A stretch of 64,000 nucleotides of DNA from Anatilimnocola aggregata (GCF_007747655.1 NZ_CP036274.1:1860001-1924000); one strand, 5' to 3'. Shown: positions 19,396-28,169, counted from the stretch's first letter. A program made the numbers and translations. The notes: generated from the letters alone by a model not told the origin.

Positions 19396-20361
19396 ATGGC
19401 TTCCGACTTTCGGCTGAAGGAACAACTCCCTCGCCTGACCGACCGCATCGTGGCCACTTATAAATGCGCCGGTGCGGTCCATTATTTGGGCCATTGCCCG
19501 CTCCCCAACTACGACGAGATCATCGAGTGCGTGGCGGATCTGAAAGACATTCTCTATCCCGGTTATCGTCGCCGCGAAGGTTTGCACATTGGCAACGTGA
19601 CCTATCACGTCGGTGACATCATCGATGGCTTGCACGACAAGCTCACGCGGCAAATTGCCCGCGCCCTGCAGCACGATGACCGCGTCAACGGCGGCAATAC
19701 CTGCGATCCAGAGACCGACTACGAAGCCAAGGGCCAGGCGATGGCGATTGCGTTTCTCGAACGCATTCCCTACCTGCGCGAAATCCTCGGCACCGATGCC
19801 CGCGCGGCCTACGATGGAGATCCCGCCTGCCGCAGCATCGACGAAGTCGTGTTTTGCTATCCGGGGCTTGAAGCGATCACCGTCCATCGCATCGCGCACG
19901 AAATGCGCAAGCTGGGTGTGCCATTCATTCCACGCATGATGAGCGAGTGGTCGCACAAGCAGACCGGCATCGATATTCACCCGGGTGCGATTATCGGCCA
20001 TCACTTCTTCATCGATCACGGCACCGGTGTCGTCGTTGGTGAAACGTGCGAGATCGGCAACAACGTCAAGCTTTACCAAGGCGTGACGCTCGGTGCCCTC
20101 AGCTTTGCCACCGATGACGACGGCAACCTGGTCCGCGGCCACAAGCGGCATCCCACGCTGGAAGATGGCGTGGTGATCTATGCGAACGCCACGGTTCTCG
20201 GCGGTCGCACGGTCGTCGGGCATCACTCGGTCATCGGTTCCAGCGTCTGGCTGACGCATAGTGTCGAGCCGCATACGACAGTCGTCATGGAAAAGCCGAA
20301 GCTCCGGATTCGCGCGGAAGTGCCCGACGAACTGAAGCCGGAACTGAACTACCAAATCTGA
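19396..20361 (+). CDS. cysE: Serine O-acetyltransferase
   Basis: ATG 19396 has GGAG nine bases upstream. The 321-residue product has a helical N-terminal half and a C-terminal left-handed beta-helix with hexapeptide repeats ([20 protein letters not shown], then [21 protein letters not shown]). The HxxxHG-type active-site segment [17 protein letters not shown] fits serine acetyltransferase, which makes O-acetylserine for cysteine synthesis. The form with a long N-terminal half and the [13 protein letters not shown] segment resembles the EpsC/SAT type. It lies two genes upstream of a cysteine-desulfurase-like gene, but a strong terminator separates them. Confidence 0.9.
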   Translation: MASDFRLKEQLPRLTDRIVATYKCAGAVHYLGHCPLPNYDEIIECVADLKDILYPGYRRREGLHIGNVTYHVGDIIDGLHDKLTRQIARALQHDDRVNGGNTCDPETDYEAKGQAMAIAFLERIPYLREILGTDARAAYDGDPACRSIDEVVFCYPGLEAITVHRIAHEMRKLGVPFIPRMMSEWSHKQTGIDIHPGAIIGHHFFIDHGTGVVVGETCEIGNNVKLYQGVTLGALSFATDDDGNLVRGHKRHPTLEDGVVIYANATVLGGRTVVGHHSVIGSSVWLTHSVEPHTTVVMEKPKLRIRAEVPDELKPELNYQI

Positions 20362-20364
20362 GCG

Positions 20365-20438
20365 TGGCAACCCGAGGCGTTGACGTCGTGTTGCCAAATA
20401 TCAACGCCTGTTGTCTTTTGGCAACGTCTCTTGGCAAC
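20365..20438. repeat. Inverted repeat plus repeated TGGCAAC boxes after cysE
   Basis: AGGCGTTGA (20375-20383) pairs with TCAACGCCT (20401-20409) across 17 bases. Four TGGCAAC boxes surround it: direct at 20365-20371, inverted (GTTGCCA) at 20390-20396, and TTGGCAAC at 20418-20425 and 20431-20438. The inverted stem may act in cysE transcript termination. The spaced boxes could bind a protein; neither role is shown. Confidence 0.5.
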
Positions 20439-20659
20439 ATCGCGCTTCAGGTTTGAAACATCGGTTCACTCAGGCAGCACTCGGCGGTTGAAAAAAACAG
20501 CCGAAACCCGCCGTCTTTTCAGGGCTTACGCTTTCGCCCCGGCAGATTAGCCTTCTGTCGCCAGCGATTGGTACGAAGTGTGCATTACGGGAGTGCTGTC
20601 TCGTGTTGCCTCCGCGCCGCACCCCGGACAAACTTCCTAGACAGAGAACAGGTGGGCTC

Positions 20660-20881
20660 ATGGTTTGGTTGAAGAAGCAGTTTGGTAAACGTTCGGATCG
20701 CCGCGGCGTGTTGACCCTCGAATGGATTCTGCTCGTCACGGTGCTCGTGATTGGTGTGATTGGTGGCCTGGGGGCCGTCCGCAACGCGACCGTCGCCGAG
20801 CTTGGCGACCTGGCCGAAGCCATCGAAGCTCTGAATGTGAAGACTCAAGCAGAACAAGCAGAGGAACTCACCGAACCGTAG
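20660..20881 (+). CDS. Flp-pilin-like small membrane protein (73 aa)
   Basis: ATG 20660, with AGGTGG just upstream, is preferred to the in-frame GTG at 20603. The product starts with a basic leader MVWLKKQFGKRSDRRG, then VLTLEWILLVTVLVIGVIGGLGAV, a hydrophobic helix with a glutamate at position 5 after the G, then an alanine/glutamate-rich amphipathic tail. That is the plan of Flp/TadE-type class III pilins, processed by a prepilin peptidase. No tad or cpa genes lie nearby, so it is an orphan. A strong intrinsic terminator follows at 21031-21084. Confidence 0.55.
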   Translation: MVWLKKQFGKRSDRRGVLTLEWILLVTVLVIGVIGGLGAVRNATVAELGDLAEAIEALNVKTQAEQAEELTEP

Positions 20882-21030
20882 ATCGCACTTGCAAAACATC
20901 CTTGGGAACACGCCACCGCTTGCGAATGCCCGAATGTGCGAGCGGCTAATCGTTGGACCTGCCACAGGAACGGAAAGCAAGCAAAACCAGGTTTGGACTT
21001 CGCCCAGTCCGCCCTGGCGTCTGCCCTTGG

Positions 21031-21084
21031 GGCCTCTTAAGCTGAGATGGTTCGCCACTCAGCTTAAGGGGCCCAGCTTTTTTT
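21031..21084 (+). terminator. Intrinsic terminator ahead of the desulfurase-like gene
   Basis: CTTAAGCTGAG (21036-21046) and CTCAGCTTAAG (21058-21068) make a perfect 11-base-pair stem, extended by GC-rich pairing on both sides (GGCC at 21031-21034, GGCC near 21070). It is followed by seven T at 21078-21084. It closes transcription from the pilin-like gene and insulates the gene starting at 21127. Confidence 0.85.
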
Positions 21085-21126
21085 GGTGCCTCACATTTCG
21101 AAGCCCAGCGTTTCAGACTTAGCGGC

Positions 21127-22266
21127 ATGCGGCACCTCTATCTCGATTACAACTCCACCACGCCGATTGCTCCTAGCGTGCAGGAGTCGATGCTCCCCTT
21201 TTTGGCCGAGCACTTTGGCGATCCCGCTAACAACCACTCGACGGGTCGCGCCTGTCGCGAAGCGGTTGCCGATGCTCGTGGCCAACTGGCCCATCTGCTC
21301 GGTGCCGATGCCGAAGAAATCGTCTTCACCAGCGGCGGCACCGAAAGCAACAATCTGGCCCTCCTCGGCACGATGCTGCGCCATCAACCAGGGGCCGGCG
21401 GCCACCTGATCATCTCGGCCATCGAGCACGACAGCGTCGCCGAGCCAGCTAAGTTTCTCGAACGTCTCGGGTACGATGTCACCGTGGTTGGCGTCACGGG
21501 CCAAGGGGTCGTGCAACCCTCGGCCATCCAGGCTGCCCTGCGCGACGACACCGTGCTCGCCAGCATCATGCACGCCAATCACGAGACGGGCGTCATTCAA
21601 CCCCTGCGGCAAATTGCCGAGTTCTGTCACGCGCGGAACGTACTGCTGCATACCGATGCTTCGCAAAGCGTCGGCAAGATTCGCACCTTCGTCGACGAAC
21701 TCGATGTCGACCTGCTCACCGTTGCCGGGCACAAGGTCTATGCCCCCAAAGGCATCGGCGCTCTCTTCGTTCGCCGCGGCGTTCCGCTCGAACCTCTCCT
21801 GCGCGGCAGCGGACAAGAGCGAGGCTTGCGGGGCGGTATCGAAAACACGCCAGCCATCGTCGGACTCGGTCGGGCTGCGATGCTCGCCGCGCGTGCGCTC
21901 GAAGAATCCCCCGATCGCCTGGAACAACTGCGCGATCAACTCTTCAGTCTGTTGCAAGCGGCAATTGGCGACGAATTGATCCTGCACGGGCAACTGGCCA
22001 CTCGCCTCCCCAATACGCTCAGTTTGAGTTTTCCCGGCGTCGCCGCGCACGAGTTACTCGCGCGCGTACCGGAACTATGCGCTCACACTTGTGGTGGTTC
22101 CCACACCGATGCCCGGGCCAACTCGCCCACCCTGGCCGCGATGGGAATCGATCCCCAAACGGCTCGCCAAACGCTCCGCCTCAGCCTGGGTTGGTACACC
22201 GCGCCAGAAGACATCTCCCGCGCTGCCAATTTGCTGCTCGGCGCCTGGGAATCGCTGCGGGAATAA
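21127..22266 (+). CDS. Cysteine desulfurase-like class V aminotransferase with Ser at the usual catalytic Cys position
   Basis: The 379-residue protein is a PLP enzyme of the NifS/IscS type. It shows YLDYNSTTPI at the start, FTSGGTESNN near 61, HTDASQSVGK near 177, and the PLP lysine in VAGHKVYAPKGIGALF near 204, then RGGIENTPAIVG. In homologues the mobile loop near residue 325 reads like ASTGAACH with the catalytic cysteine; here it reads AHTCGGSH, so serine stands at that position and a cysteine three residues earlier. The rest of the loop (SPTLAAMGI) aligns cleanly, so this is not a frameshift. It may use the shifted cysteine, or act on another substrate. Confidence 0.82.
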   Translation: MRHLYLDYNSTTPIAPSVQESMLPFLAEHFGDPANNHSTGRACREAVADARGQLAHLLGADAEEIVFTSGGTESNNLALLGTMLRHQPGAGGHLIISAIEHDSVAEPAKFLERLGYDVTVVGVTGQGVVQPSAIQAALRDDTVLASIMHANHETGVIQPLRQIAEFCHARNVLLHTDASQSVGKIRTFVDELDVDLLTVAGHKVYAPKGIGALFVRRGVPLEPLLRGSGQERGLRGGIENTPAIVGLGRAAMLAARALEESPDRLEQLRDQLFSLLQAAIGDELILHGQLATRLPNTLSLSFPGVAAHELLARVPELCAHTCGGSHTDARANSPTLAAMGIDPQTARQTLRLSLGWYTAPEDISRAANLLLGAWESLRE

Positions 22267-22665
22267 ACATCTCGTCTCCCGACATTGCGCCTGATTGTTC
22301 GGCCTCTTTTAGCTGGCCTCTTATTGCACAGGGGTTTATCAACACCCCCCTTTTGCGGACATCGTCGTCAACCCGTTTTGCAGCAACGAATTGCGCCCAA
22401 ATTTCCAATCCTGAAATCATCCTATCTGTTGATAAACCTCACCAGTGCAACTTCCTGCGATTGGCTCCTTGCCCGCCAAGCCAAGAAATAATTCGCCGCT
22501 TCGCGCGGACTGTATCCGCGCGAGCCCACGCGTTCCTTTCACCGTGTTGCCAAATAGCTACTTAGATTGTCTTCAGTTAGTGATTACTTGTCAAGTATCT
22601 ATGGACTATATGTAGTTGCTGTTTTAACCCGGCTGTTCGACGTGAGACGACGCGCTCGCTCCTTC
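22267..22665. other. Gap with a 12-base inverted repeat resembling DnaA boxes
   Basis: No gene is supported between the convergent ends of the desulfurase-like and SDR genes. GGTTTATCAACA (22333-22344) and TGTTGATAAACC (22427-22438) form a perfect inverted repeat 82 bases apart. Each contains TTATCAACA, one base from the common DnaA-box consensus TTATCCACA. The remainder is unremarkable, and AT-rich toward 22560-22620. Confidence 0.4.
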
Positions 22666-23424
22666 TCAATCACCTGTGCCAGCGAACACCGACCGACCGC
22701 CATCGACGGGCAAGCAGACGCCGGTCAAAAAATCGTTCTCCAGAAAGTGGAGCACTGCTTGGGCCACATGCTGTGGCGTTCCTTCGCGCTTGACGAGCGT
22801 ACCGGCAATGGCCGCGGCCCGTTCCGCCTCGGGTAGCTCAGCGGGCAACATCACCGGCCCGGGTTGAATGCAATTGACGCGCACGCGCGGATTGCGGTGG
22901 GCCAGTTCCACGGCAAAGGTGCGCGTGAGTGCGGGAATCGCCCCCTTCGACGGAAAATAAGCAGCGTAATTCAGGTAGGGCCGAATCGTCGCCCAATCGC
23001 CAAACGTCACAAGGCAGCCCCCCGTCGCTTGTTTTACCATCGCCAGTCCGGCGTGTTGGCAGCAGAGGAATGTCGCCAGCGTATTCACTTCCAGATAGTG
23101 CCGCACATCGGCTGCGGTCACCTCTTCCAGCTTCTTCGGCTGCCAGATGGCCGCCGTATGCACCAGCGCATCGAGCTGGCCGTATTCACTCAGCACATCG
23201 GCCATCAGTTTTTTCACCGCCGTTTCATCGGCCAGGTCGCCTGCGAATGCGTTAGCTTCCCAGCCGCGCGAACGAAACTCCTTCACAGTCTCGGCGGCTT
23301 CCTGCGCAGAAGTGCGATAGTGAATGGCCAGTGAATACCCGCGCGCGCCGAGCGCTTCGGCCACGTGCCAACCGACGCGCTGCTTGCCGCTGCCGGTGAT
23401 GAGAGCCACTTTACGATCGGTCAT
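22666..23424 (-). CDS. Short-chain dehydrogenase/reductase (pteridine-reductase-like)
   Basis: This 252-residue SDR starts MTDRKVALITGSGKQRVGWHVA, with the nucleotide-binding glycine motif in a G-S-G-x5-G form seen in pteridine reductase/FolM-like members. The catalytic pair is in YFPSKGA (Tyr-x3-Lys, near residue 154), with VNTLATF around 113 and RVNCIQPGPV near 180. The tail LTGVCLPVDGGRSV is typical. The family reduces carbonyls or pterins with NAD(P)H; the exact substrate is uncertain. Its neighbour polA is divergent. Confidence 0.85.
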   Translation of the reverse strand: MTDRKVALITGSGKQRVGWHVAEALGARGYSLAIHYRTSAQEAAETVKEFRSRGWEANAFAGDLADETAVKKLMADVLSEYGQLDALVHTAAIWQPKKLEEVTAADVRHYLEVNTLATFLCCQHAGLAMVKQATGGCLVTFGDWATIRPYLNYAAYFPSKGAIPALTRTFAVELAHRNPRVRVNCIQPGPVMLPAELPEAERAAAIAGTLVKREGTPQHVAQAVLHFLENDFLTGVCLPVDGGRSVFAGTGD

Positions 23425-23611
23425 GCTACTGCCTGTTCTCTGGCGAGAGGATGGTTTGGTGCAGACAGTTTAGTAGCTGCACACGAGGCGAACAGTGTCT
23501 AGCCAACTTGACGCTCCCCCATGAGTCCCTACGATGCCAGAACGGCCCCAGGAAAGCGGGGCTTCCTTCTCAAAGCAACGATCGCCACTTGGCATACGAG
23601 CGCAGGATATC

Positions 23612-26600
23612 ATGGCAAAAAAAGCGACCTCGCAACCACTGCTCGCCGGCTTCGACGATCCTGCGCCTGCGCCCGCAGTAGCCATTACACCAACACCCGC
23701 GACGATCCTGCCTACAGTGCCAGTGGATCACGCGGCACTCGATACGCACGCCGTGGTGGTCAACGAAGCGGCGCTCGCGAAAGCTCCTGCGAACGAACCG
23801 CTGAGCCTCAAGGGAAAGCGAGTTTATCTCGTCGATGCCTATTCGCTCATCTATCAAGTGTTTCATGCGCTGCCCGAGATGACCGGCCCTTCCGGCCAGC
23901 CCGTCGGGGCGGCGCATGGCTTCGTCCGCGACATGCTCGACCTGATCGAGAACCGCGGAGCCGATTTGTTGATCGCTGCCTTCGACCATCCGAGTGCTAC
24001 GTTTCGCACGGAACTTTACACCGAGTACAAGGCCAATCGGCAGGAGATGCCGGTCGACTTGCAGCCGCAGATTCCGCTCATTAAGCAGTTCATGGATGCG
24101 CTGGGCATTCCCGCGCTGGCGCTCGCAGGTTACGAAGCCGACGACCTGCTCGCAACCCTCGCCCTGCAGGCGCACGAAGCCGGCGCGGAGTGCCTGATTG
24201 TGACGAGCGACAAGGATTGCCGTCAGCTGATTACCGATAACGTCCGGCTCTACAACATTCGCAAGAACGAAGCGATGGACGCGGCCGGCCTGCTCGAGGT
24301 GTGGGGCATTCGGCCGAATCAGGTCGTCGATTTTCAATCGCTGGTCGGGGACTCGGTCGACAACGTCCCCGGCATTCCAGGCATTGGTCCCAAAACGGCC
24401 ACGACCTTGTTGCAAAAGTACGAAACGCTCGAAGGGGTCTACGAGCATCTGGATGAACTGAAAGGAAAACAGCGGGAGAATATCGAGAAAGGGCGCGAGT
24501 CGGCCTTCATGAGCCGCGATCTCGTGCGGCTCAAGGCCGATCTCGAACTTGACTTTAATTGGAGCATCGGCCTGATCGGCGGCATGCAACCCGCAGTCCT
24601 TGCCGAACTCAATCGCCACGCCGGCTTCAAGCAACTGGCCAAGCGGATGGAATCGCTCGCGGCAAAATTCGCCGGCGATGCTCTGCCCACCGCGCCCGGG
24701 CCGACGCATGACTTCAGCTCGGCAGAGTTTGTTGCCAAGCGAGAAATCGTGGCCAGTTCCCCCGCGGCGGAAGTTGTCTCGCGCCCCATGGTCGCCACGG
24801 CCGATCCGTGGATCGTCGACTATCGCACCGTCGCCACGGTGGAACAACTCGACGAACTGATCGAGCAGATGAAGCAGCAGAAGGAAATCGTCATCGATAC
24901 CGAGACGACTTCGCTCCGTGCGCGACAGGCCGAGATTGTTGGCTATTCCTTCTGCTGGACTCCAGGCGTCGCTTATTACCTGCCCGTTCGCGCGCCAGCT
25001 GGTGAGACAGTTATCGATCCGCAACTCGCACTCGAGAAACTGCGCCCCGTGCTCGAAGACCCGCAGATTGCCAAGGTGGGCCAGAACATCAAGTACGATC
25101 AGTTGATTCTACGCTCCGCCGGTGTGACACTGCGCGGCGTGGCCTTCGATACGATGGTCGCCGACTATCTGATCGATCCGGGCGAGCGGAGTCATAACCT
25201 CGACGACCTGGCTGTGCGGCATCTGGGGCACCAAAACATCACCATCGATACACTGATCGGCACGGGTAAAAACCAGAAGCGCATGGACGAAGTGCCGGTG
25301 GCCATCATCACGCAGTACGCGGCCGAAGATGCCGATGTGCCCCTGCGGTTGAAGGCCGTGCTCGAACCGCGACTGGCCGAGCAGGATTTGCTGCCGCTGT
25401 TTCACGAACTGGAGATCCCTCTCATCGACGTGCTGGCCGAGATGGAATTCAACGGCATTCGCGTCGATCGCGAGCGGCTGAAACAACTCGATGAACAGTT
25501 TACGCTAAGGATTGCCGCGCTCGAAAAAGAGATCTACGAAATTGCCGGGGCCGAGTTCAACATCGATTCGCGGCTGCAACTATCGAAGCTGCTGTTCGAA
25601 GATCTGAAGCTGCCGATCGTCAAACGAACGAAGACCGGCCCGAGTACCGACGTCGACGTGCTCGAAGAACTCGCGCGGCTCCATCCGCTGCCGGCGAAGA
25701 TCATCGACTATCGGCAGAATTCGAAATTGCAAAGCACGTATGTCCTCGCGCTGCAGGAATTGATTCATCCTGGCACAGGCCGCGTGCATACGTCGTTCAA
25801 GCAAGATGTCGCGGCCACCGGTCGCCTCAGTTCGCAAGATCCGAACTTGCAGAACATCCCTGTGCGGAGCGAAGCAGGGCGCGCCATCCGCTCGGCATTC
25901 TTGCCCGGGCCAGATGGTTGGCTTCTCATGACCGCTGACTATTCGCAAATCGAACTGCGGGTGCTCGCGCACTTTTCCGGCGATGTCACGCTGCAACAGG
26001 CGTTCATTCTTGACCGCGATATTCACACGCAAGTGGCCAGCGATGTGTATGGCGTGCCGCTCGAGCAGGTGACGCGCGAAATGCGCCGCAATGCCAAGGC
26101 AATCAACTTCGGCATCATCTATGGCCAGAGCCCGTTTGGGCTTTCGAAGGCCCTCGATATCAGCCAGGGCGATGCAGCGGAATTCATCGAAGCCTATTTT
26201 TCGCGCCTCCCCGGCGTCGAAAAATTCATGGAGCAAGTGCTGCTCGACTGCCGCCGCGTCGGCTGGGTGAGCACGATTCTTGGTCGTCGTCGCCCGGTCC
26301 AGGGGGTACGCGATCCGCGCGTCCAGGTGAACAAGCGCCAGCGGACGCTCCCCGAGCGCATCGCCATCAACACCGTCATTCAAGGCTCCGCTGCTGATAT
26401 TATCAAGCGGGCAATGATCAACGTCCATCGTCGGCTGGCAAAAGAGCAGCTGCAATCTCGCTTGCTCCTGCAAATTCATGACGAACTGGTGTTCGAGTTT
26501 CCGCCCGATGAGCAGGAGCGCCTGGCGCAATTGGTCGGGGAAGAAATGTCCACCGCCGCGCAGCTCAGCGTGCCACTCAAGGTCGACGTAAAGACGGGTC

Positions 26601-26632
26601 CCAACTGGGCCGCCTGCGAGGTGCTGGAATAA
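23612..26632 (+). CDS. polA: DNA polymerase I with both exonuclease domains
   Basis: The start ATG 23612 (AGGA upstream) gives 1006 residues. After about 65 residues of Pro/Ala-rich leader, the 5'-3' exonuclease begins at KRVYLVDAYSLIYQVFHAL and includes GYEADDLLATLA, TSDKDCRQL and the helix-hairpin-helix VPGIPGIGPKTA. The 3'-5' proofreading domain has IDTETTSL near 427, so its metal site looks intact. Polymerase motif A is TADYSQIELRVLAHFSGD, motif B RRNAKAINFGIIYG, motif C LQIHDELVFEFP. It serves Okazaki-fragment processing and repair. The leader is longer than in E. coli and is probably disordered. Confidence 0.96.
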   Translation: MAKKATSQPLLAGFDDPAPAPAVAITPTPATILPTVPVDHAALDTHAVVVNEAALAKAPANEPLSLKGKRVYLVDAYSLIYQVFHALPEMTGPSGQPVGAAHGFVRDMLDLIENRGADLLIAAFDHPSATFRTELYTEYKANRQEMPVDLQPQIPLIKQFMDALGIPALALAGYEADDLLATLALQAHEAGAECLIVTSDKDCRQLITDNVRLYNIRKNEAMDAAGLLEVWGIRPNQVVDFQSLVGDSVDNVPGIPGIGPKTATTLLQKYETLEGVYEHLDELKGKQRENIEKGRESAFMSRDLVRLKADLELDFNWSIGLIGGMQPAVLAELNRHAGFKQLAKRMESLAAKFAGDALPTAPGPTHDFSSAEFVAKREIVASSPAAEVVSRPMVATADPWIVDYRTVATVEQLDELIEQMKQQKEIVIDTETTSLRARQAEIVGYSFCWTPGVAYYLPVRAPAGETVIDPQLALEKLRPVLEDPQIAKVGQNIKYDQLILRSAGVTLRGVAFDTMVADYLIDPGERSHNLDDLAVRHLGHQNITIDTLIGTGKNQKRMDEVPVAIITQYAAEDADVPLRLKAVLEPRLAEQDLLPLFHELEIPLIDVLAEMEFNGIRVDRERLKQLDEQFTLRIAALEKEIYEIAGAEFNIDSRLQLSKLLFEDLKLPIVKRTKTGPSTDVDVLEELARLHPLPAKIIDYRQNSKLQSTYVLALQELIHPGTGRVHTSFKQDVAATGRLSSQDPNLQNIPVRSEAGRAIRSAFLPGPDGWLLMTADYSQIELRVLAHFSGDVTLQQAFILDRDIHTQVASDVYGVPLEQVTREMRRNAKAINFGIIYGQSPFGLSKALDISQGDAAEFIEAYFSRLPGVEKFMEQVLLDCRRVGWVSTILGRRRPVQGVRDPRVQVNKRQRTLPERIAINTVIQGSAADIIKRAMINVHRRLAKEQLQSRLLLQIHDELVFEFPPDEQERLAQLVGEEMSTAAQLSVPLKVDVKTGPNWAACEVLE

Positions 26633-26760
26633 TCGACACGCGGTCAGCGCGGCGCGAGGTTTGCTACTGGTGAGTGCTCGCATCGATCCGCGCCGGTCGT
26701 ATTTCAGCCAGAGAAGATTCACCAGCGCTCTCATCAACGACTAGCAGGGAGTCAAACCCG

Positions 26761-27495
26761 ATGAAGACGCGCGATTTAGAGCACTTTCGGGAAGAACTTG
26801 TTGTGCTCCGCGACCGCTTGCTGGGCGTAGTATCGGCGGTTACCGATCAAACGCGTCAGCCGAGTGGCGGTCAAGGTGACTCCGAATTGTCCAATGCTCC
26901 CATGCATCTTGCGGACATGGGAACCGAAGAATATCTGCACGATCTGAATGCCACGCTGCTGGAAAACGAAGAACAGCTAGTAGCCGAGGTCCGCGATGCG
27001 ATTGCCCGGATTGATGCTGGCACGTTTGGCGTTTGTGACAATTGCGACCAGGCCATTGCCCGCGAACGGTTGCAGGCGATGCCATTTGTAAAACACTGCG
27101 TCGTTTGTGCCGAGGCCATTGATCACAGCGAAACGGTCAATTTCAATCGTGGCCGCCCCAGCACTCCGCGCGACACGCTCGCCCCAGAAGGGGAAATGAA
27201 CGAGAACCGCTCGCGGACCAGTCAGCGGCCGCTGAGCGAGATCTCGGCCGATGCCGGCGAAGAATTTTCCGATGATTCGCATGCTGTGGGAACTGCTGGT
27301 GGTGGCACGGCCGTCGGCGGCCTGGCAGGGACCAACATTGGCCGCGGCGATCCCAGCATTGCCGACCTGCAAGATGCTTCGGGAAGCAGCGACTTCGACC
27401 GCACCGATGCCCGCGATGATAACGGCCCCGTGCCGCACGCGGCGCGCAACGGCGTGCCTATTCGTGGCACGCCAAAATCGAAACGCACCCGCTAA
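26761..27495 (+). CDS. DksA/TraR-type zinc-finger protein with long disordered tail
   Basis: ATG 26761 has GGGAG in a good position. Residues ~1-90 form a coiled coil like that of DksA. The zinc finger is CDNCDQAIARERLQ...HCVVCAE (residues ~87-120), with all four cysteines. Such proteins bind the RNA polymerase secondary channel. After the finger there are about 120 extra residues, rich in Ser, Asp and Gly (GTAGGGTAVGGLAGTNIG), which typical DksA (about 150 residues) lacks. The tail may be a flexible extension of unknown role. Confidence 0.8.
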   Translation: MKTRDLEHFREELVVLRDRLLGVVSAVTDQTRQPSGGQGDSELSNAPMHLADMGTEEYLHDLNATLLENEEQLVAEVRDAIARIDAGTFGVCDNCDQAIARERLQAMPFVKHCVVCAEAIDHSETVNFNRGRPSTPRDTLAPEGEMNENRSRTSQRPLSEISADAGEEFSDDSHAVGTAGGGTAVGGLAGTNIGRGDPSIADLQDASGSSDFDRTDARDDNGPVPHAARNGVPIRGTPKSKRTR

Positions 27496-27695
27496 CGAGT
27501 TATTGCCAGCCCGCGATTGCAGCTATTGTCATCGATCTTCATTAGCGCTCTCTCAGTCACTAGCGGTCTGGCCAACTGCGGCAAAGGAACTTTGCCAGCG
27601 GTGGCGTACTCTGCGCGCACCACGTCACGCCGAACCGAAAGGAGAAATGTTATCTTGCTGACAGCCACCGCTTCTCAGCGACGAAGGAATAACTC

Positions 27696-28067
27696 ATGCC
27701 CGCCGATGCGACGACAACCGTGCAGCAACTCAAAGAGATCATGCGGGCCTTTGTCGCCGAGCGCGACTGGCAGCAGTTTCATTCGCCCAAGAACTTGAGC
27801 ATGTCGCTCGCCATCGAGGCGGCGGAATTGATGGAGCACTTTCAGTGGATCGATGTGCCCGCCTCGCGGCAGGTGAAAGATGAACCTGCTAAGCTCGCTG
27901 CTATCGGCGAGGAACTGGCCGATGTTCTCTGTTATGCACTGGCCCTGTCCAACGAACTAGGGCTCGACTTAAGTGAGACCATCCGCGCGAAGATGGTCAA
28001 AAATGCCACGAAATACCCCGCAGCGGAATTTCGCGGCCGGTATGGGAAGGATGATCTTCCTACTTAG
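27696..28067 (+). CDS. MazG-like nucleotide pyrophosphohydrolase (dCTP pyrophosphatase type)
   Basis: The 123-residue product has the all-alpha NTP-pyrophosphohydrolase pattern: RDWQQFHSPKNLSMSLAIEAAELMEHFQW and then EELADVLCYALAL, giving the ExxE...ExxD metal-binding set. The motif FHSPKNL is characteristic of the DCTPP1/RS21-C6 branch, which removes non-canonical dNTPs. The TAG stop (28065-28067) lies inside a palindromic repeat element, so the element's insertion may have supplied the present C-terminus. Confidence 0.87.
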   Translation: MPADATTTVQQLKEIMRAFVAERDWQQFHSPKNLSMSLAIEAAELMEHFQWIDVPASRQVKDEPAKLAAIGEELADVLCYALALSNELGLDLSETIRAKMVKNATKYPAAEFRGRYGKDDLPT

Positions 28068-28159
28068 CCCGACGCGTCAGCGAGGGGATATTCAGAACTT
28101 ACGTTCGTTCGCAGCAGATGATCGACCATCGTGTCCCCTGGCTGACGCGTCGGGCTAAG
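28063..28159. repeat. 97-bp palindromic element, copy 1
   Basis: CTTAGCCCGACGCGTCAGC (28063-28081) is perfectly mirrored by GCTGACGCGTCGGGCTAAG (28141-28159). The arms extend inward over AGGGGA/TCCCCT with one mismatch, leaving a centre of about 45 bases. It sits between convergent genes and includes the stop of the MazG-like gene. A second element of nearly the same length and ends lies at 58352-58447. No open frame is inside, so it is a non-autonomous MITE/REP-like element. Confidence 0.85.
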
Positions 28160-28169
28160 TGAATAAGGC

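Noticed and set aside
23570-26737. Minus-strand frames of 484 and 385 codons
   Set aside because: They are antisense to polA, which carries all polymerase and exonuclease motifs. No ribosome sites or domains are seen in the antisense frames.
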